Numbered from the stretch's first letter, positions 1 through 13,722 are shown. The stretch is DNA of 64,000 nt from Nitratidesulfovibrio sp. (GCF_040373385.1 NZ_JBDXXH010000009.1:1-64000); one strand, 5' to 3'. The notes: a model not told the origin generated them from the letters alone. A program made the numbers and translations.

Positions 1-56
1 CTTACCATTTCGTACCATTTGAAAAGTTTTGAAGGATGGAGAGGGGGTACGGGGGC

Positions 57-90
57 GAGGAAGGAAACTTTTTCAAAAGTTTCCTTCCTC
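57..90 (-). terminator. Hairpin terminator downstream of gyrA (composite repeat family, copy a)
   Basis: A perfect 16-bp stem with a 2-base loop (left arm 57-72, right arm 75-90) lies 25 bases past the gyrA stop at 115. On the minus strand it is followed by a C-rich run and then AAACTTTTC near 21-30. The same layout recurs at four other intergenic sites with different stem sequences. Its position after a convergence-free gene end supports a terminator role; the repeat nature suggests a shared origin. Confidence 0.7.
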
Positions 91-114
91 TCCCCCGGTT
101 CATCTTTCCTTCTT

Positions 115-2553
<2,439 letters not shown>

Positions 2554-2660
2554 TGGCTTGCCTCGCTTCTCGATGGGCTGTCACTATTGCGGCCATGCCC
2601 GGAGAGAACAGATTTTTACTGAGCCTCCGGCGGTCTGACGACAACCATGGAGGGGAGATG

Positions 2661-2710
2661 TTTTTTACGCCTCCGGCGGGCAGGGGGCTTGCCCCCTGCA
2701 CCCCCTCAAT
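2661..2710. repeat. GCCTCCGGCGGGC-type intergenic repeat with hairpin
   Basis: This starts with a T-run and ACGCCTCCGGCGGGCAGGG, then a 9-bp perfect hairpin GCAGGGGGC-tt-GCCCCCTGC (2680-2699). The same core occurs at 5262-5290, 5441-5466 (inverted), 15613-15645 and 16051-16083 (inverted). It sits between the gyrB stop and the gyrA start. Function is unknown; it could be a REP-type element or RNA-stabilising hairpin. Confidence 0.65.
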
Positions 2711-2735
2711 AGGGAGAATAACCACCCCGATAAAA

Positions 2736-2792
2736 AGTTTGGGGGGGAGGGGTCCGGGGAGGGAGACCCTTTCCAAAGGGTCCCCTCCCCGG
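2736..2792 (-). terminator. Hairpin terminator downstream of gyrB (composite repeat family, copy b)
   Basis: The hairpin spans 2754-2792: an 8-bp inner stem GACCCTTT/AAAGGGTC, one mismatch, then a 10-bp outer stem. On the minus strand it begins 17 bases after the gyrB stop and is followed by a C-rich run and AAACTTTTT. About 60 bp are identical to the reverse complement of the copy near 58732-58790, which is far more than independent terminators would share. Confidence 0.7.
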
Positions 2793-2808
2793 CACTCGCC
2801 AAACTCTT

Positions 2809-5241
<2,433 letters not shown>

Positions 5242-5261
5242 TCAAGGCTTGGGGGTGAGGC

Positions 5262-5466
5262 TTTTTTTACGCCTCCGGCGGGCAGGGCACCCCGCAAAAG
5301 GTATCTTTGTCCAAACGCACACGGCGCACATGGCACCGGAAAACGGACTACCTATCAAACCCATTCAGGGGGTGCAGGGGGCTTTGCCAGCTCTGCTATC
5401 GCCATCCGTAAGGTTCGCGCTTCGCGCTTACCTAACGGCTGCCGTCCTGCCCGCCGGAGGCACACA
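5262..5466. repeat. Inverted pair of GCCTCCGGCGGGC repeats between gyrB and dnaN
   Basis: A T-run plus ACGCCTCCGGCGGGCAGGG at 5262-5288 faces an inverted copy CCTGCCCGCCGGAGGC at 5446-5461. Between them is a block (5400-5445) reading CGCCATCCGTAAG...CCTAACGGCTGCCG that recurs with about six differences in 46 at 15658-15703. No coding potential is visible in 5206-5509. The gyrB start and the dnaN stop flank it, so it may also carry the dnaN terminator and the gyrB promoter. Confidence 0.6.
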
Positions 5467-5509
5467 AAAACCGTACCTTCCGACGGGGCGCGCCCCACGC
5501 AAGAGAGGG

Positions 5510-6676
5510 TTATACCTCTTCTTCGCTATAGTAGGTTTCTTCCACGATCTTCATGGGCATGATGATCACGGTGTATTCGCTGTCGTCGCTGCCGCTGAGC
5601 CCGCAGGGGCCTTCGCTTCCGGTCAGGGTCAGCCCCAGCCGTTCCGAGCGGTAGTGGCCCATGATTTCGATCAGGTTGCGGGTAGGGAAGGCGATTTTCT
5701 TGATGTCGCCGCTGTAGGTGGCTTCCAGGGTTTCGGTGGCCGAGCCCACGTCCTGGCCCTGGGCGGACAGCATCACCTCGCCGTTGCCGCCGTTGCCGTC
5801 CAGATCGAAGTAAGTGCAGCGGTTGGAGTCGGTATTGAAGATCAGCAGGCGGTCCAGGGCATCCATGGCGTCCTTGCGGGGCAGTTCCAGCCTGGACACC
5901 GAATCGGACGACAGCTTGGCCAGGAAGTTCATGTAATCGGGGTACTGGTAGTACGACAGGGGCAGGCTGAAGGTTTCCTTGCCGTCGCCGGTGCGGAAGT
6001 GCAGGCGCTTTTCGGAGATGTTCAGTTCCACCTCGTCGGTACCCAGCCACTTCTTGAGCTCGCCCAGGTACTTCTTCTGGATCAGGATGCCTTCGGGCGG
6101 CAGCATGGCCATGAGCTCGTCATGGGCGAAGCGCAGCATGGCGAACTGGTGGCCGTTCAGGCCGCAGGCCTCGATGGTGTTCTGGGCGCCGGGCTTCAGG
6201 GACAGGCAAGCGATGGCTTCCACCGCGTCCTCGTCGCTGATGCAGAAGGCGATGCGGTCGATGAGTTCCTGCAGATAGTCGCCGGACCACATCACCGAGC
6301 CGTCGGCGGGGAATTCAGAAAAGTTCTGGAACCACACCGGGTCGTTCACCGGCAGCTTGTACTTGCGGCGGCCCTGCTCGATGAGCAGGTTGCCGCTTTC
6401 GCCGTCCAGCTTGAGGGTGATCTGGCCGCCGGGCAGTTTGCGGAGCAGGTCCACGAAGGCGCGACCCTGCACGCCTGCCAGACCCGGCTGTTCGATGTCG
6501 GCGGCGTAGGCGCCCCGAAACTCGATGTTCGAGTCGGTGGCCAGCACGCTGAGAGAACCGTTCTCGGCCTTCAGCCAGATGGAGCGCAGATAGGCCGCGC
6601 CCGTCTTGGCGGGAATGATGCTGGCGGCCTTCTGCAGGCCTTCGATGACATCTTCCTTCTGTATTCTCAGAAACAT
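5510..6676 (-). CDS. dnaN: DNA polymerase III beta subunit (sliding clamp)
   Basis: Ring-shaped processivity clamp that tethers polymerase III and other DNA enzymes. The 388 residues starting MFLRIQKEDVIEGLQKA have the three-domain beta-clamp length and character. The C-terminal end contains the VIIMPMKI-type segment typical of the domain 3 hydrophobic peptide-binding region. The ATG at 6676 has GGAG eight bases upstream; a longer frame from a GTG at 6775 adds 33 unconserved residues and was not used. It lies immediately downstream of dnaA on the same strand, as in most bacterial origins. Confidence 0.97.
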   Translation of the reverse strand: MFLRIQKEDVIEGLQKAASIIPAKTGAAYLRSIWLKAENGSLSVLATDSNIEFRGAYAADIEQPGLAGVQGRAFVDLLRKLPGGQITLKLDGESGNLLIEQGRRKYKLPVNDPVWFQNFSEFPADGSVMWSGDYLQELIDRIAFCISDEDAVEAIACLSLKPGAQNTIEACGLNGHQFAMLRFAHDELMAMLPPEGILIQKKYLGELKKWLGTDEVELNISEKRLHFRTGDGKETFSLPLSYYQYPDYMNFLAKLSSDSVSRLELPRKDAMDALDRLLIFNTDSNRCTYFDLDGNGGNGEVMLSAQGQDVGSATETLEATYSGDIKKIAFPTRNLIEIMGHYRSERLGLTLTGSEGPCGLSGSDDSEYTVIIMPMKIVEETYYSEEEV

Positions 6677-6734
6677 ATCTGGATCTCCTGTTGTAGTAGC
6701 AGGGCCTGTGTCCAGGTGCGCAACCGGTTCAACA

Positions 6735-6743
6735 TGTGGAAAT
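6735..6743 (-). other. DnaA-box-like 9-mer between dnaA and dnaN
   Basis: On the minus strand this reads ATTTCCACA, one mismatch from TTWTNCACA. It lies in the 138-base dnaA-dnaN gap, where bacterial origins often carry boxes. A single near-match is weak evidence. Confidence 0.3.
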
Positions 6744-6814
6744 GAATTGGAATTTCCGGGAACATCACAATGCACCGCGAGGGAACCGAAGGAACAGCCG
6801 AAAGGGGGTCGGGC

Positions 6815-8149
6815 TCATTCGGCCCGAGTTAGGCACTTTCTTTTGAGGTCGGTTACCAAAAGTTGCATATCTTTGTCACTTTGCTGTAATTGCTTGATTT
6901 TTCGTACCGCGTACATGGCGGTGGAGTGGTCCTTGCCGCCGAACACCCGGCCCAGGGCCGGAAAGGAGCTGCCCAGCAATTCCCGGCACAGGAACATGGC
7001 CACCTGGCGGGCCTGCACGATGTGCTGCTGCCGCTTGTCACCCACTATGTCGCGGGCAGGGATGCCGAACTGTTCCGCCGTGGCGGCGATGACCGCCTCT
7101 GGCGTCAGGCTGTTGCCCTTGCCGCTGTCGGTGTGGCGCAGGATCTGTTCCAGTTCGCGGTCCTGGATATCGCGGTTGACCAGCTGCCGATACGCCCCGA
7201 CCTTGACCAGGATGCCTTGCAGGTGGCGAAATTCGCGAAACCGCTGGGCCAGGGTCAGCGCGTGTTCCTTGGAAAGCTGGATATTGCGCGAGCGGCTTTG
7301 CTGCTGGATGAACTTCAGCCGCACGTCAAGGTCCGGTTCGCGCAGTTCGACGATCAGCCCCCATTCCAGGCGCGAGCGCAGCTTGGGTGACAGGAAGTCC
7401 AGGTCGGTCAGCTTGCCCGAGCAGGCGAAGACCATCTGCTTGCCGTTGTCGTGGAAGTGGTCGAAGGCAAAGGTCAGCTCGTCCTGCAGAAAGGGCAGGT
7501 CGCGCAGGCGTTGCAGGTCGTCCACCACCAGCACCTCGTGGGTGCACAGGCGGCTGCGGGCCTGCTGGCGTTCCTGCGCTGCGGCCGCGCCCGTGGCGGA
7601 AAGGCCTTCGAAGCGGGTGCCCAGTTCGTCCACCGCGCCGCAGAATATGGCGTTTTCATCGCGCGATCGGCTCAGTTCGTTGGCAATGGCGCGAAGAAGG
7701 TGGGTCTTGCCGTTGCCGTTGCCGCCGCAGATCACGAAGGGGTTGTAGGCCCTGTCGCGCGTGTCGCGGCCATCGCGGGCCACTTCCTTGGCCGAGGCCA
7801 CGGGGAACTGGTTCTTGCGGTTGCTCAGGAAGCTGTCGAACGTGAACCGCGCGCCGAAGGGGTAGTCCAGTTGGCGGGCCGCCTGGGGTGCCGGTCCACC
7901 CTGGGGCGGGCCGCCGTTGCCCGAGGAATAGCGCAGCACGTAGCCGTCGCCCAGAAACTCGCGCAGCCGCGATTCAAAGGTGACCTGCGCCGTGGCCGAA
8001 AACCACTGGGCAAAGAACGGGTGCGGAAACTGGACCTCCAGCCGCTTGTCGTTCGTGCTCAGGGTGATGGCCAGCGGGTCGTACCACTGGCGCAGATCCT
8101 GCTCCTGGCAGGTCTGCTGAAGGTGTTGGCGCAGGGCTTTTTTCAGCAC
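6815..8149 (-). CDS. dnaA: Chromosomal replication initiator protein DnaA
   Basis: AAA+ initiator that binds DnaA boxes and opens the origin. The 444 residues run from a GTG at 8149 (VLKKALRQHLQQTC, domain I) through a short linker. The ATPase core has Walker A GGNGNGKTHL and a Walker B-like VLVVDDLQRL. Domain IV carries the box-binding signature FGGKDHSTAMYAVRKI. The Walker B and signature differ slightly from E. coli but keep the key residues. A frame extends upstream to 8602, but its Arg/Pro-rich sequence is unlike DnaA and was rejected. SD support for the GTG is weak (AGGA 14 bases upstream). Confidence 0.95.
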   Translation of the reverse strand: MLKKALRQHLQQTCQEQDLRQWYDPLAITLSTNDKRLEVQFPHPFFAQWFSATAQVTFESRLREFLGDGYVLRYSSGNGGPPQGGPAPQAARQLDYPFGARFTFDSFLSNRKNQFPVASAKEVARDGRDTRDRAYNPFVICGGNGNGKTHLLRAIANELSRSRDENAIFCGAVDELGTRFEGLSATGAAAAQERQQARSRLCTHEVLVVDDLQRLRDLPFLQDELTFAFDHFHDNGKQMVFACSGKLTDLDFLSPKLRSRLEWGLIVELREPDLDVRLKFIQQQSRSRNIQLSKEHALTLAQRFREFRHLQGILVKVGAYRQLVNRDIQDRELEQILRHTDSGKGNSLTPEAVIAATAEQFGIPARDIVGDKRQQHIVQARQVAMFLCRELLGSSFPALGRVFGGKDHSTAMYAVRKIKQLQQSDKDMQLLVTDLKRKCLTRAE

Positions 8150-9068
8150 GGGCGGTGGATCGGTCCTGTGTGAACCCGGCCTAGCCGGGCATTGCGGGTG
8201 CGGGGAACGCGGGCCGGGTACGTGTATCGACGGTGCGCGCCGTTGCCTTGCATCTCCAGAGCCTGCGCCGCCGCAAGGCCACCCGGAGAGGGGGTGCGGA
8301 AGCAGCGCGGACCGGGGTGGAGGAGTACGGCGAATTGCCGTGGCCCAAGTGCGCATCATTATCATATTGATCGAATCGGAACAAGGCCGGGTGATGGTCC
8401 GGACGCGGTCGGTCGGCGGAACGGCATCACCGGCCCGCCGGGTGCGGATTTGCGCCGGGAAGGCTGGCGCCGGGCCGCTTTCTGGCCCACCCCTGTGCCG
8501 TGCGCTTTCGCGCGCGGGGTGCTTGGAGCGGCGCAGGAGCAGGCTGTGGGCGTTGTTGCGTGTGGTGCTCCGTTCGCGAACCGGTGGGCACGGCGTGCGC
8601 ACATGTCGGTTTTATCGCGCCACGGCACCCGCTGGGGCCGCGAGAGGGCCGTTCCGCATCTCGGTCCGGCCAGCTCCGGTTTCGCGCGGCAGGGGCCATT
8701 TGTGCAACGATGTGCAGAATCAGTCGGCTGTCTGGACAATTCCCCACGGCGCGGCTAGGGTTGTCCCGTACCTTTCGGTTGGACCCGCCCGCTTGCAGAG
8801 GGCGCGCCCCCATTGCCTTCCCGGCCACACGTGCACGGCAAGGCACCCCCCGTGGGCGCTCCCGGTGGCCACCCTGGCCCAGCCACGATCAGCCAGGCGA
8901 GTGCCCTCTCCGGTCTTTTCTGTTTCTCGGACCGGGCCACGCGGCGCGGGGCCGCCCCATCACCGAAGCGCAGACCGCACCGGCCCACTCCGGGCGGCAT
9001 GACAGCCAGCACCGGCTTGTTTTGTCACCCCGGCCGTTTTTCCGGTCTGCCCCATCGCACGAGGTTTC
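8150..9068. other. Candidate chromosomal origin region (oriC) / dnaA upstream region
   Basis: A stretch of about 0.9 kb with no credible gene separates divergent dnaA and the M23 peptidase gene. It contains an inverted repeat CCCGGC-cta-GCCGGG (8175-8189) just ahead of dnaA, a short AT-rich patch at 8354-8376 in otherwise GC-rich DNA, and a 9-mer TTCTGCACA on the minus strand (8711-8719), one mismatch from the DnaA-box consensus, beside a weaker CGTTGCACA. Position upstream of dnaA in a dnaA-dnaN-gyrBA cluster fits an origin, but dense DnaA boxes are not evident. Confidence 0.4.
8358..8384 (-). promoter_or_regulatory. Possible dnaA promoter
   Basis: On the minus strand TTGTTC (8384-8379) is followed after 15 bases by GATAAT (8363-8358), about 210 bases before the dnaA GTG. 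It is the only AT-rich patch in the region. Spacing is short, so the call is tentative; the patch could instead be a DNA unwinding element. Confidence 0.3.
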
Positions 9069-10394
9069 ATGCCGTTGCCTTCCGCCAAGCGTTCCGGAAT
9101 CGTCCTCCTGATCATCCTGCTGCTGGTCGCTGCGCCGTACGTGCTGCGGCGCGGACAGCAACCCGCCGATACTTCCGCCGACACCACGGCGGTCGACTGC
9201 AACGCCACCGCACCCGCCGGGCAACTGCCCCCGGAACTGCGCCCCGGACAGCACGCTGACGGCGCCGCGAACGGCCAGCCCGAGGTGGTGGAGGGGGTTG
9301 TCTCTTCCGGCGACACGGCGGGCAAAATATTGCAGGAATGGTTGTCCTCGGTGGACGTGCACACCATGGTCGCCGCCTGCGAGAAGGTCTATTCGCTGGC
9401 CCGCCTGCGCGCGGGGCAGCCGTACACGGTGGTGGCCAACGCCAGCATGGGCGGTCTGGAGCGTTTCGAGTACGAGATCGACAACGCGCAGAAGCTCATC
9501 GTCAGCAAGACGGACGATTCCTTTGCCGCACGGGTGGAACCCATCCAGTACGACGTGGACGTGGTCCGGGTCGAAGGCACCATCGAAGCCAACCTGTTCC
9601 AGTCCGTGGCCGACGCGGGCGAATCGCCCACCCTGGCCATCCGCCTTGCCGACATCTTCGGCTGGGAGGTGGACTTCATCCGCGACATCCGCGAGGGCGA
9701 CAGCTTCACCGTGCTGGTGGAAAAACGCTTCCGCGACGGCGAATTCAAGGGCTACGGGCGCGTGCTGGCCGCCATCTTCACCAATCAGGACCAGACCCAT
9801 CGCGCCTACCTGTTCCACGACGACCTCGGCATTCCGCAGTACTACAACCCGGAAGGCGCCTCCATGCGGCGTTCGTTCCTGAAGGCCCCGCTGTCGTTCA
9901 CCCGTATTTCCAGCGGGTACACCATGACCCGCAAGCACCCCATCTTCAGCGACGTGAGGCCCCATCAGGGCGTGGACTACGCCGCCCCAACCGGTACGCC
10001 GGTCAAGGCCGTGGGCAACGCGGTGGTGGCATCCGCCGGGTGGGGTAACGGGTACGGCAACCTGATCATCCTGCGCCACGCCAACGGCTACGAAAGTTAC
10101 TACGGCCACCTTTCCGGCTTCGCGCGCGGGGTGCGCAAGGGCGCCACGGTGAAGCAGGGCGACGTGATCGGCTACGTGGGTGCCACGGGCTGGGCCACCG
10201 GGCCGCACCTGGACTTCCGCCTGAAGAAGGACGGCAAGTTCATCAACCCCACCAAGAACATCAGCCCCCGCTCCGAACCCGTGGCCCGCAAGCTGCTGCC
10301 CGACTTCCGCCGTCAGATGGACGCCATTCGCCCGTATCTGGACGGCGAGGGGGACATTGCCACCCTGGATGTGCAGAACTTGCCCAGCATCTAG
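9069..10394 (+). CDS. M23 family peptidase, membrane-anchored (OapA/MepM-like)
   Basis: Predicted cell-wall endopeptidase or its regulator, acting outside the cytoplasmic membrane. Residues 9-24 form one hydrophobic N-terminal segment with no clear cleavage site. The C-terminal third is an M23 (LytM) domain: RPHQGVDYAAP supplies the HxxxD zinc motif, YYGHLSGF the middle histidine, and TGPHLDFRLKKDG the last motif. That last motif is H-x-D instead of the usual H-x-H, so activity or metal ligation may differ. The middle region resembles the substrate-blocking N-domains of MepM-type proteins. ATG at 9069 has GAGG four bases upstream. It is divergent from dnaA. Confidence 0.85.
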   Translation: MPLPSAKRSGIVLLIILLLVAAPYVLRRGQQPADTSADTTAVDCNATAPAGQLPPELRPGQHADGAANGQPEVVEGVVSSGDTAGKILQEWLSSVDVHTMVAACEKVYSLARLRAGQPYTVVANASMGGLERFEYEIDNAQKLIVSKTDDSFAARVEPIQYDVDVVRVEGTIEANLFQSVADAGESPTLAIRLADIFGWEVDFIRDIREGDSFTVLVEKRFRDGEFKGYGRVLAAIFTNQDQTHRAYLFHDDLGIPQYYNPEGASMRRSFLKAPLSFTRISSGYTMTRKHPIFSDVRPHQGVDYAAPTGTPVKAVGNAVVASAGWGNGYGNLIILRHANGYESYYGHLSGFARGVRKGATVKQGDVIGYVGATGWATGPHLDFRLKKDGKFINPTKNISPRSEPVARKLLPDFRRQMDAIRPYLDGEGDIATLDVQNLPSI

Positions 10395-10936
10395 ATTTTA
10401 CTGCATATAATTACGCACACGGCGCGTCGTTCCCTGCGGGGGGGCGGCGCGCCGTTGCGTTGCGGGGATGGGCAAGCCATCGGCAAGCCGCCGGTTGGCG
10501 GTACAGCCATGGGCGTGCCGTATTCCTTGCGTGCGGGGCTTTTCCGGGGGGCGGGCAGCGGGATGGTGTCCGTGCGGCAAGTGACCGATGCGTGTCGGTG
10601 GGGATTGCCTGTGTTTGGGGCGCCGGAGGCACTGTTCATGATGTGCGTTTCGCGTGAAACATATTGAAAATATGGAGCAAACAGCGAACAGGTGGGCCTG
10701 TGATCGCTGGTGCCGATGTGGTGATGGATTGAGCCGTACTCGGCAGATACCCGGCCTGCTGGTGACAGCGAATGTGCGCAAGCGTGTCACCACGCTGGAA
10801 TACAAGGCATATTTTGGGAACATCCGGCAACGGGGCACACGGCACGGCGGCACCGCCAGGCGTTGGGGTGGTCATCCGGCCTGTTTGCCAGCAGTGTCGG
10901 TAGTAGGGCAGCTGGGCCCTGCGGCGGCTGGGTGGG
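10395..10936. other. Gene-free interval holding a parS-like site
   Basis: Between the M23 gene and the convergent SDR-DUF2867 gene. Open frames on both strands are Arg/Pro-rich shadows. Apart from the parS-like 16-mer at 10646-10661 I see no promoter, RNA or clear terminator. Confidence 0.5.
10646..10661. other. parS-like ParB-binding site 1
   Basis: CGTTTCGCGTGAAACA matches the bacterial consensus TGTTTCACGTGAAACA at 14 of 16 positions. It lies 1.6 kb beyond the candidate origin and 37 kb from parAB. Three more 14/16 matches occur in this window. Confidence 0.7.
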
Positions 10937-12709
10937 TCAGGATGCCGAAGAGGATTTTCCGTCAGGTGCCCCGGGCAGGGCACAGGCGAAATTGCGTTGC
11001 GCGGGCAGGCGGAAGGGAGGCCGCAGCACCGGCGCCCCCGTTGCCGTGGCGATGGACGCCAGCATGCCCCGAAAGATGCGCCCGTGCACCGGAAGCAGGG
11101 CATACCAGTACGCCAGCCCGGCCAGCCCGCGGGGCAGGAACCATGACTGCATCCACAACTCGGTGGCTTGGGCACCCGTGGGCGTTGCCCCGGCATCGTC
11201 GCCGTGTTCCGCATCGGAAACCGGGCGCACCACGAATTCCAGCAGGGCGTCGCCGGGTACCTTCATTTCCGCCAGTAGCAGCAGGCGCTTGCCGGGCTGC
11301 ACGTCCAGCACCCGCCAGAAGTCCAGCGCATCGCCCGTGCGCAGGGTTTCCGGGTCGCGCCTGCCGCGCCGCAGTCCCGGCCCACCGACCAGGGTGTCCA
11401 GCAGCCCGCGCAGCCGCCACAGCGTGTTGTCCTGATACCAGCCGGTATCACCGCCGATGCGCTCCACGGGTTTCCACACGTCTTCCGGGGTCGCCGCCAG
11501 CCGCACCCCCCAGCCATCCCCCAGCAGATGACCGCCCGCGTACTCCGCATCGCCGCAGGCCACCCATTCCGGAACGGCGGGACTGCCCGCGTCGGTCCAG
11601 CGGGTGGGCACCGCGTGGGTGCGCAACCGGTCAAGGGCACGACGGATGGCCTCGTCGCAGGGCAGCAGGTCTTGCGGAATGATGTCGCGGATGCGCGTTT
11701 CGCCGCACACCACCCGTTGGCGCAGCCCGTGGATGAGCGGCCGGGCCAGCGCCACCGGCACCGGGGTGACCAGATGCAGCCAGTGGGCGGAAAGTTCCGG
11801 TGTCAGGAAGGGCACGGGGATGATCAGCCGACGGCGCAGGCCCGCCTCGCGGGCGTAGATGTCGAACAGTTCCCGGTAACTTGGTATGTCCGGCCCGCCG
11901 ATGTCGTAGGCCTGCCCTGCCGTTTCGGGATGGTCCAGACAACCGGCAAGGTATTCCAGCACGTTGCTGATGGCTATGGGCTGGCACTGCATGTGGACCC
12001 AGCGCGGGGTGATCATGACCGGCAGCCGGTCCACCAGATAGCGGATGATCTCGAACGAGGCGCTGCCGGAGCCGATGATTTGCGCCGCGCGCAACACGGT
12101 AAGCGGTGCGTCGGCAAGGGCCAGTATCTCGCCCACCTCCGCGCGGGAGCGCAGGTGCTCGGACACGCGGCTGGCCCCGTGCTCTTCCTTTCCCGTTTCC
12201 GGGGGCAGCAGCCCGCTCAGGTAGATGACCCTCGGCAGCACGTCTTGCACCCCGCGCAGCGATTGCAGAGCCCGCACCATGCAGTAGGCCGCCTTGCGGT
12301 CGGCATCGGCAAAGGCGGCAACGGCGGGGTTCATGGAATGCACCAGGTAGAACACTGCGTTGCACCCGCGCAGGGCCTCGCGCAGGGATGGCTCGTCCAG
12401 CATGTCGCCGCGCACGATGTCGCAGCCGGGGTGGGTCGTCCATGGGCGCCCCGCCAGCTTGGCCGGGTTGCGGGCCAGCGCGCGGACGTGCCAGCCGCGT
12501 TCCAGCAGCAGGGGGGCCAGGCGCCCACCCACGTACCCCGTGGCCCCGGTAATCAGCACGGTGCCCCGTTTGGAAGTGGTGTGGGGTGCGGGCGCAGCGC
12601 CGGAACCGGCGGCCCCGGCATGTTCCGGCCCCGGATGCCCGCCCGAAGGCGTGCCGGACCATGAATCGGTGGCGGAAGCGCCCTGCGTGGGCGTGGTGTT
12701 TGCGGGCAT
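10937..12709 (-). CDS. SDR-family NAD(P)-binding protein fused to a DUF2867 domain
   Basis: 590 residues. After a low-complexity N-terminus of about 48 residues, an atypical/extended SDR Rossmann fold begins with VLITGATGYVGGRLAPLLL and continues with NmrA-like features (RGDMLDEPSL, FYLVHSM, YLSGLLP). The C-terminal part (about residues 410-570), with WGVRLAATPEDVWKPVERIGG, GWYQDN and LLLLAEMKVPGDALLEF, matches DUF2867, which often follows such SDR domains. It probably binds NAD(P) to act on or sense a membrane or quinone-type substrate; the reaction is unknown. ATG at 12709 has AAGGA six bases upstream. It is monocistronic as seen. Confidence 0.8.
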   Translation of the reverse strand: MPANTTPTQGASATDSWSGTPSGGHPGPEHAGAAGSGAAPAPHTTSKRGTVLITGATGYVGGRLAPLLLERGWHVRALARNPAKLAGRPWTTHPGCDIVRGDMLDEPSLREALRGCNAVFYLVHSMNPAVAAFADADRKAAYCMVRALQSLRGVQDVLPRVIYLSGLLPPETGKEEHGASRVSEHLRSRAEVGEILALADAPLTVLRAAQIIGSGSASFEIIRYLVDRLPVMITPRWVHMQCQPIAISNVLEYLAGCLDHPETAGQAYDIGGPDIPSYRELFDIYAREAGLRRRLIIPVPFLTPELSAHWLHLVTPVPVALARPLIHGLRQRVVCGETRIRDIIPQDLLPCDEAIRRALDRLRTHAVPTRWTDAGSPAVPEWVACGDAEYAGGHLLGDGWGVRLAATPEDVWKPVERIGGDTGWYQDNTLWRLRGLLDTLVGGPGLRRGRRDPETLRTGDALDFWRVLDVQPGKRLLLLAEMKVPGDALLEFVVRPVSDAEHGDDAGATPTGAQATELWMQSWFLPRGLAGLAYWYALLPVHGRIFRGMLASIATATGAPVLRPPFRLPAQRNFACALPGAPDGKSSSAS

Positions 12710-12865
12710 GGGGCATCCTTGCCGCTGATGGGCAACTGGTGGGCGGAGTTTTCGCAGTCTGCCCGCATGGTGCCGTACCCCGGCAGGACTGTCAAAGCCG
12801 CAAGCCGTTTCCCTGCACTGTTCCCTCAGTGCGCCCGCAGCGTTGCCGTGCCCTGAAATCGAAAA

Positions 12866-12894
12866 GGGAGGAAACGCCCGTGGCGTTCCCTCCC
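12866..12894 (-). terminator. Terminator of the cyclophilin gene
   Basis: A 13-bp stem with one mismatch (GGGAGG-a-AACGCC / GGCGTT-c-CCTCCC) and loop CGT lies 29 bases past the stop at 12923. It is followed on the minus strand by TTTT, a classic intrinsic terminator. Confidence 0.8.
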
Positions 12895-12922
12895 TCGCGG
12901 ATGCGTGCGCTGTGCTGCGCGG

Positions 12923-13429
12923 CTATTCGAAGCGGCTCACGCCGGTGATGACCACCATGTCCGCCGGGGCGTCGGTGTGGATGCCCTGGGGCTTGATTTT
13001 CAGCTTCTGGATCTTGTCCACGGTGTCCATGCCCTCGATGACTTGGCCGAACACGCAGTACCCCCAACCTTCGGCGGTTTCTTCGGTGTGGTCGAGGTCG
13101 GCGTTGTCCACGGTGTTGAGGAAGAACTGGGCCGCGGCGCTGTGCGGATCCGCCGTGCGGGCCATGGCGATGGTGCCGCGCAGGTTCTTGAGGCCGTTGT
13201 TCGCCTCGTTGCGCACCGGGGCGTTGGTGGGCTTTTCTTCCATGCGCACGGAAAGGCCGCCGCCCTGGATCATGAAGTCCTTGATGACCCGGTGGAAGAT
13301 GGTGTTCTTGTAGAAGCCCGAATCCACGTAGCCCAAAAAGTTGGCCACGGTGGCGGGGGCCTTTTCGGCGTCGAGTTCGATGAGGATATCGCCGGAAGAA
13401 GTTTCCAGCAGAATGACGGGATTGCTCAT
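12923..13429 (-). CDS. ppiB: Peptidyl-prolyl cis-trans isomerase, cyclophilin type
   Basis: 168-residue single-domain cyclophilin that catalyses proline isomerisation during protein folding. It has no signal peptide, so it is likely cytoplasmic. Typical motifs are [27 protein letters not shown] (Arg/Phe/Gln active-site strand), [17 protein letters not shown] and [12 protein letters not shown]. The active-site arginine of FHRVI and glutamine of MIQGGG are present. Start ATG 13429 has AGGAG six bases upstream. It is followed by its own terminator, so it is monocistronic. Confidence 0.95.
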   Translation of the reverse strand: MSNPVILLETSSGDILIELDAEKAPATVANFLGYVDSGFYKNTIFHRVIKDFMIQGGGLSVRMEEKPTNAPVRNEANNGLKNLRGTIAMARTADPHSAAAQFFLNTVDNADLDHTEETAEGWGYCVFGQVIEGMDTVDKIQKLKIKPQGIHTDAPADMVVITGVSRFE

Positions 13430-13722
13430 GGGTGTCTCCTGACGGGGAATGTTGCCCCCTCTTTGCCGTCAACCCGCACGAAACGCAAGGGCCGGACCAG
13501 GCACTACCCGGTGCCTGGGGGCGCACCTGCACGCACAAGGAACCGCTCGCGCGTCTTCTTCCCGCTTGCCTGTGTTGTTCCGCGTGGCTACACCATGCTA
13601 TGGTACCGCCAGCAACCGCCAGCAACCGGCATGCAGCAGGCACCCCCCTGATGCCCCCCTGATGTCCCCCTGATGCCTGCCGGAGCCCGCGCACCCCAAC
13701 GCAGCACCCAAGGAGCCACCCC

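Noticed and set aside
8150..8602. Longer DnaA start adding 151 residues
   Set aside because: Extension is Arg/Pro-rich and unlike domain I; the GTG at 8149 fits the family start.
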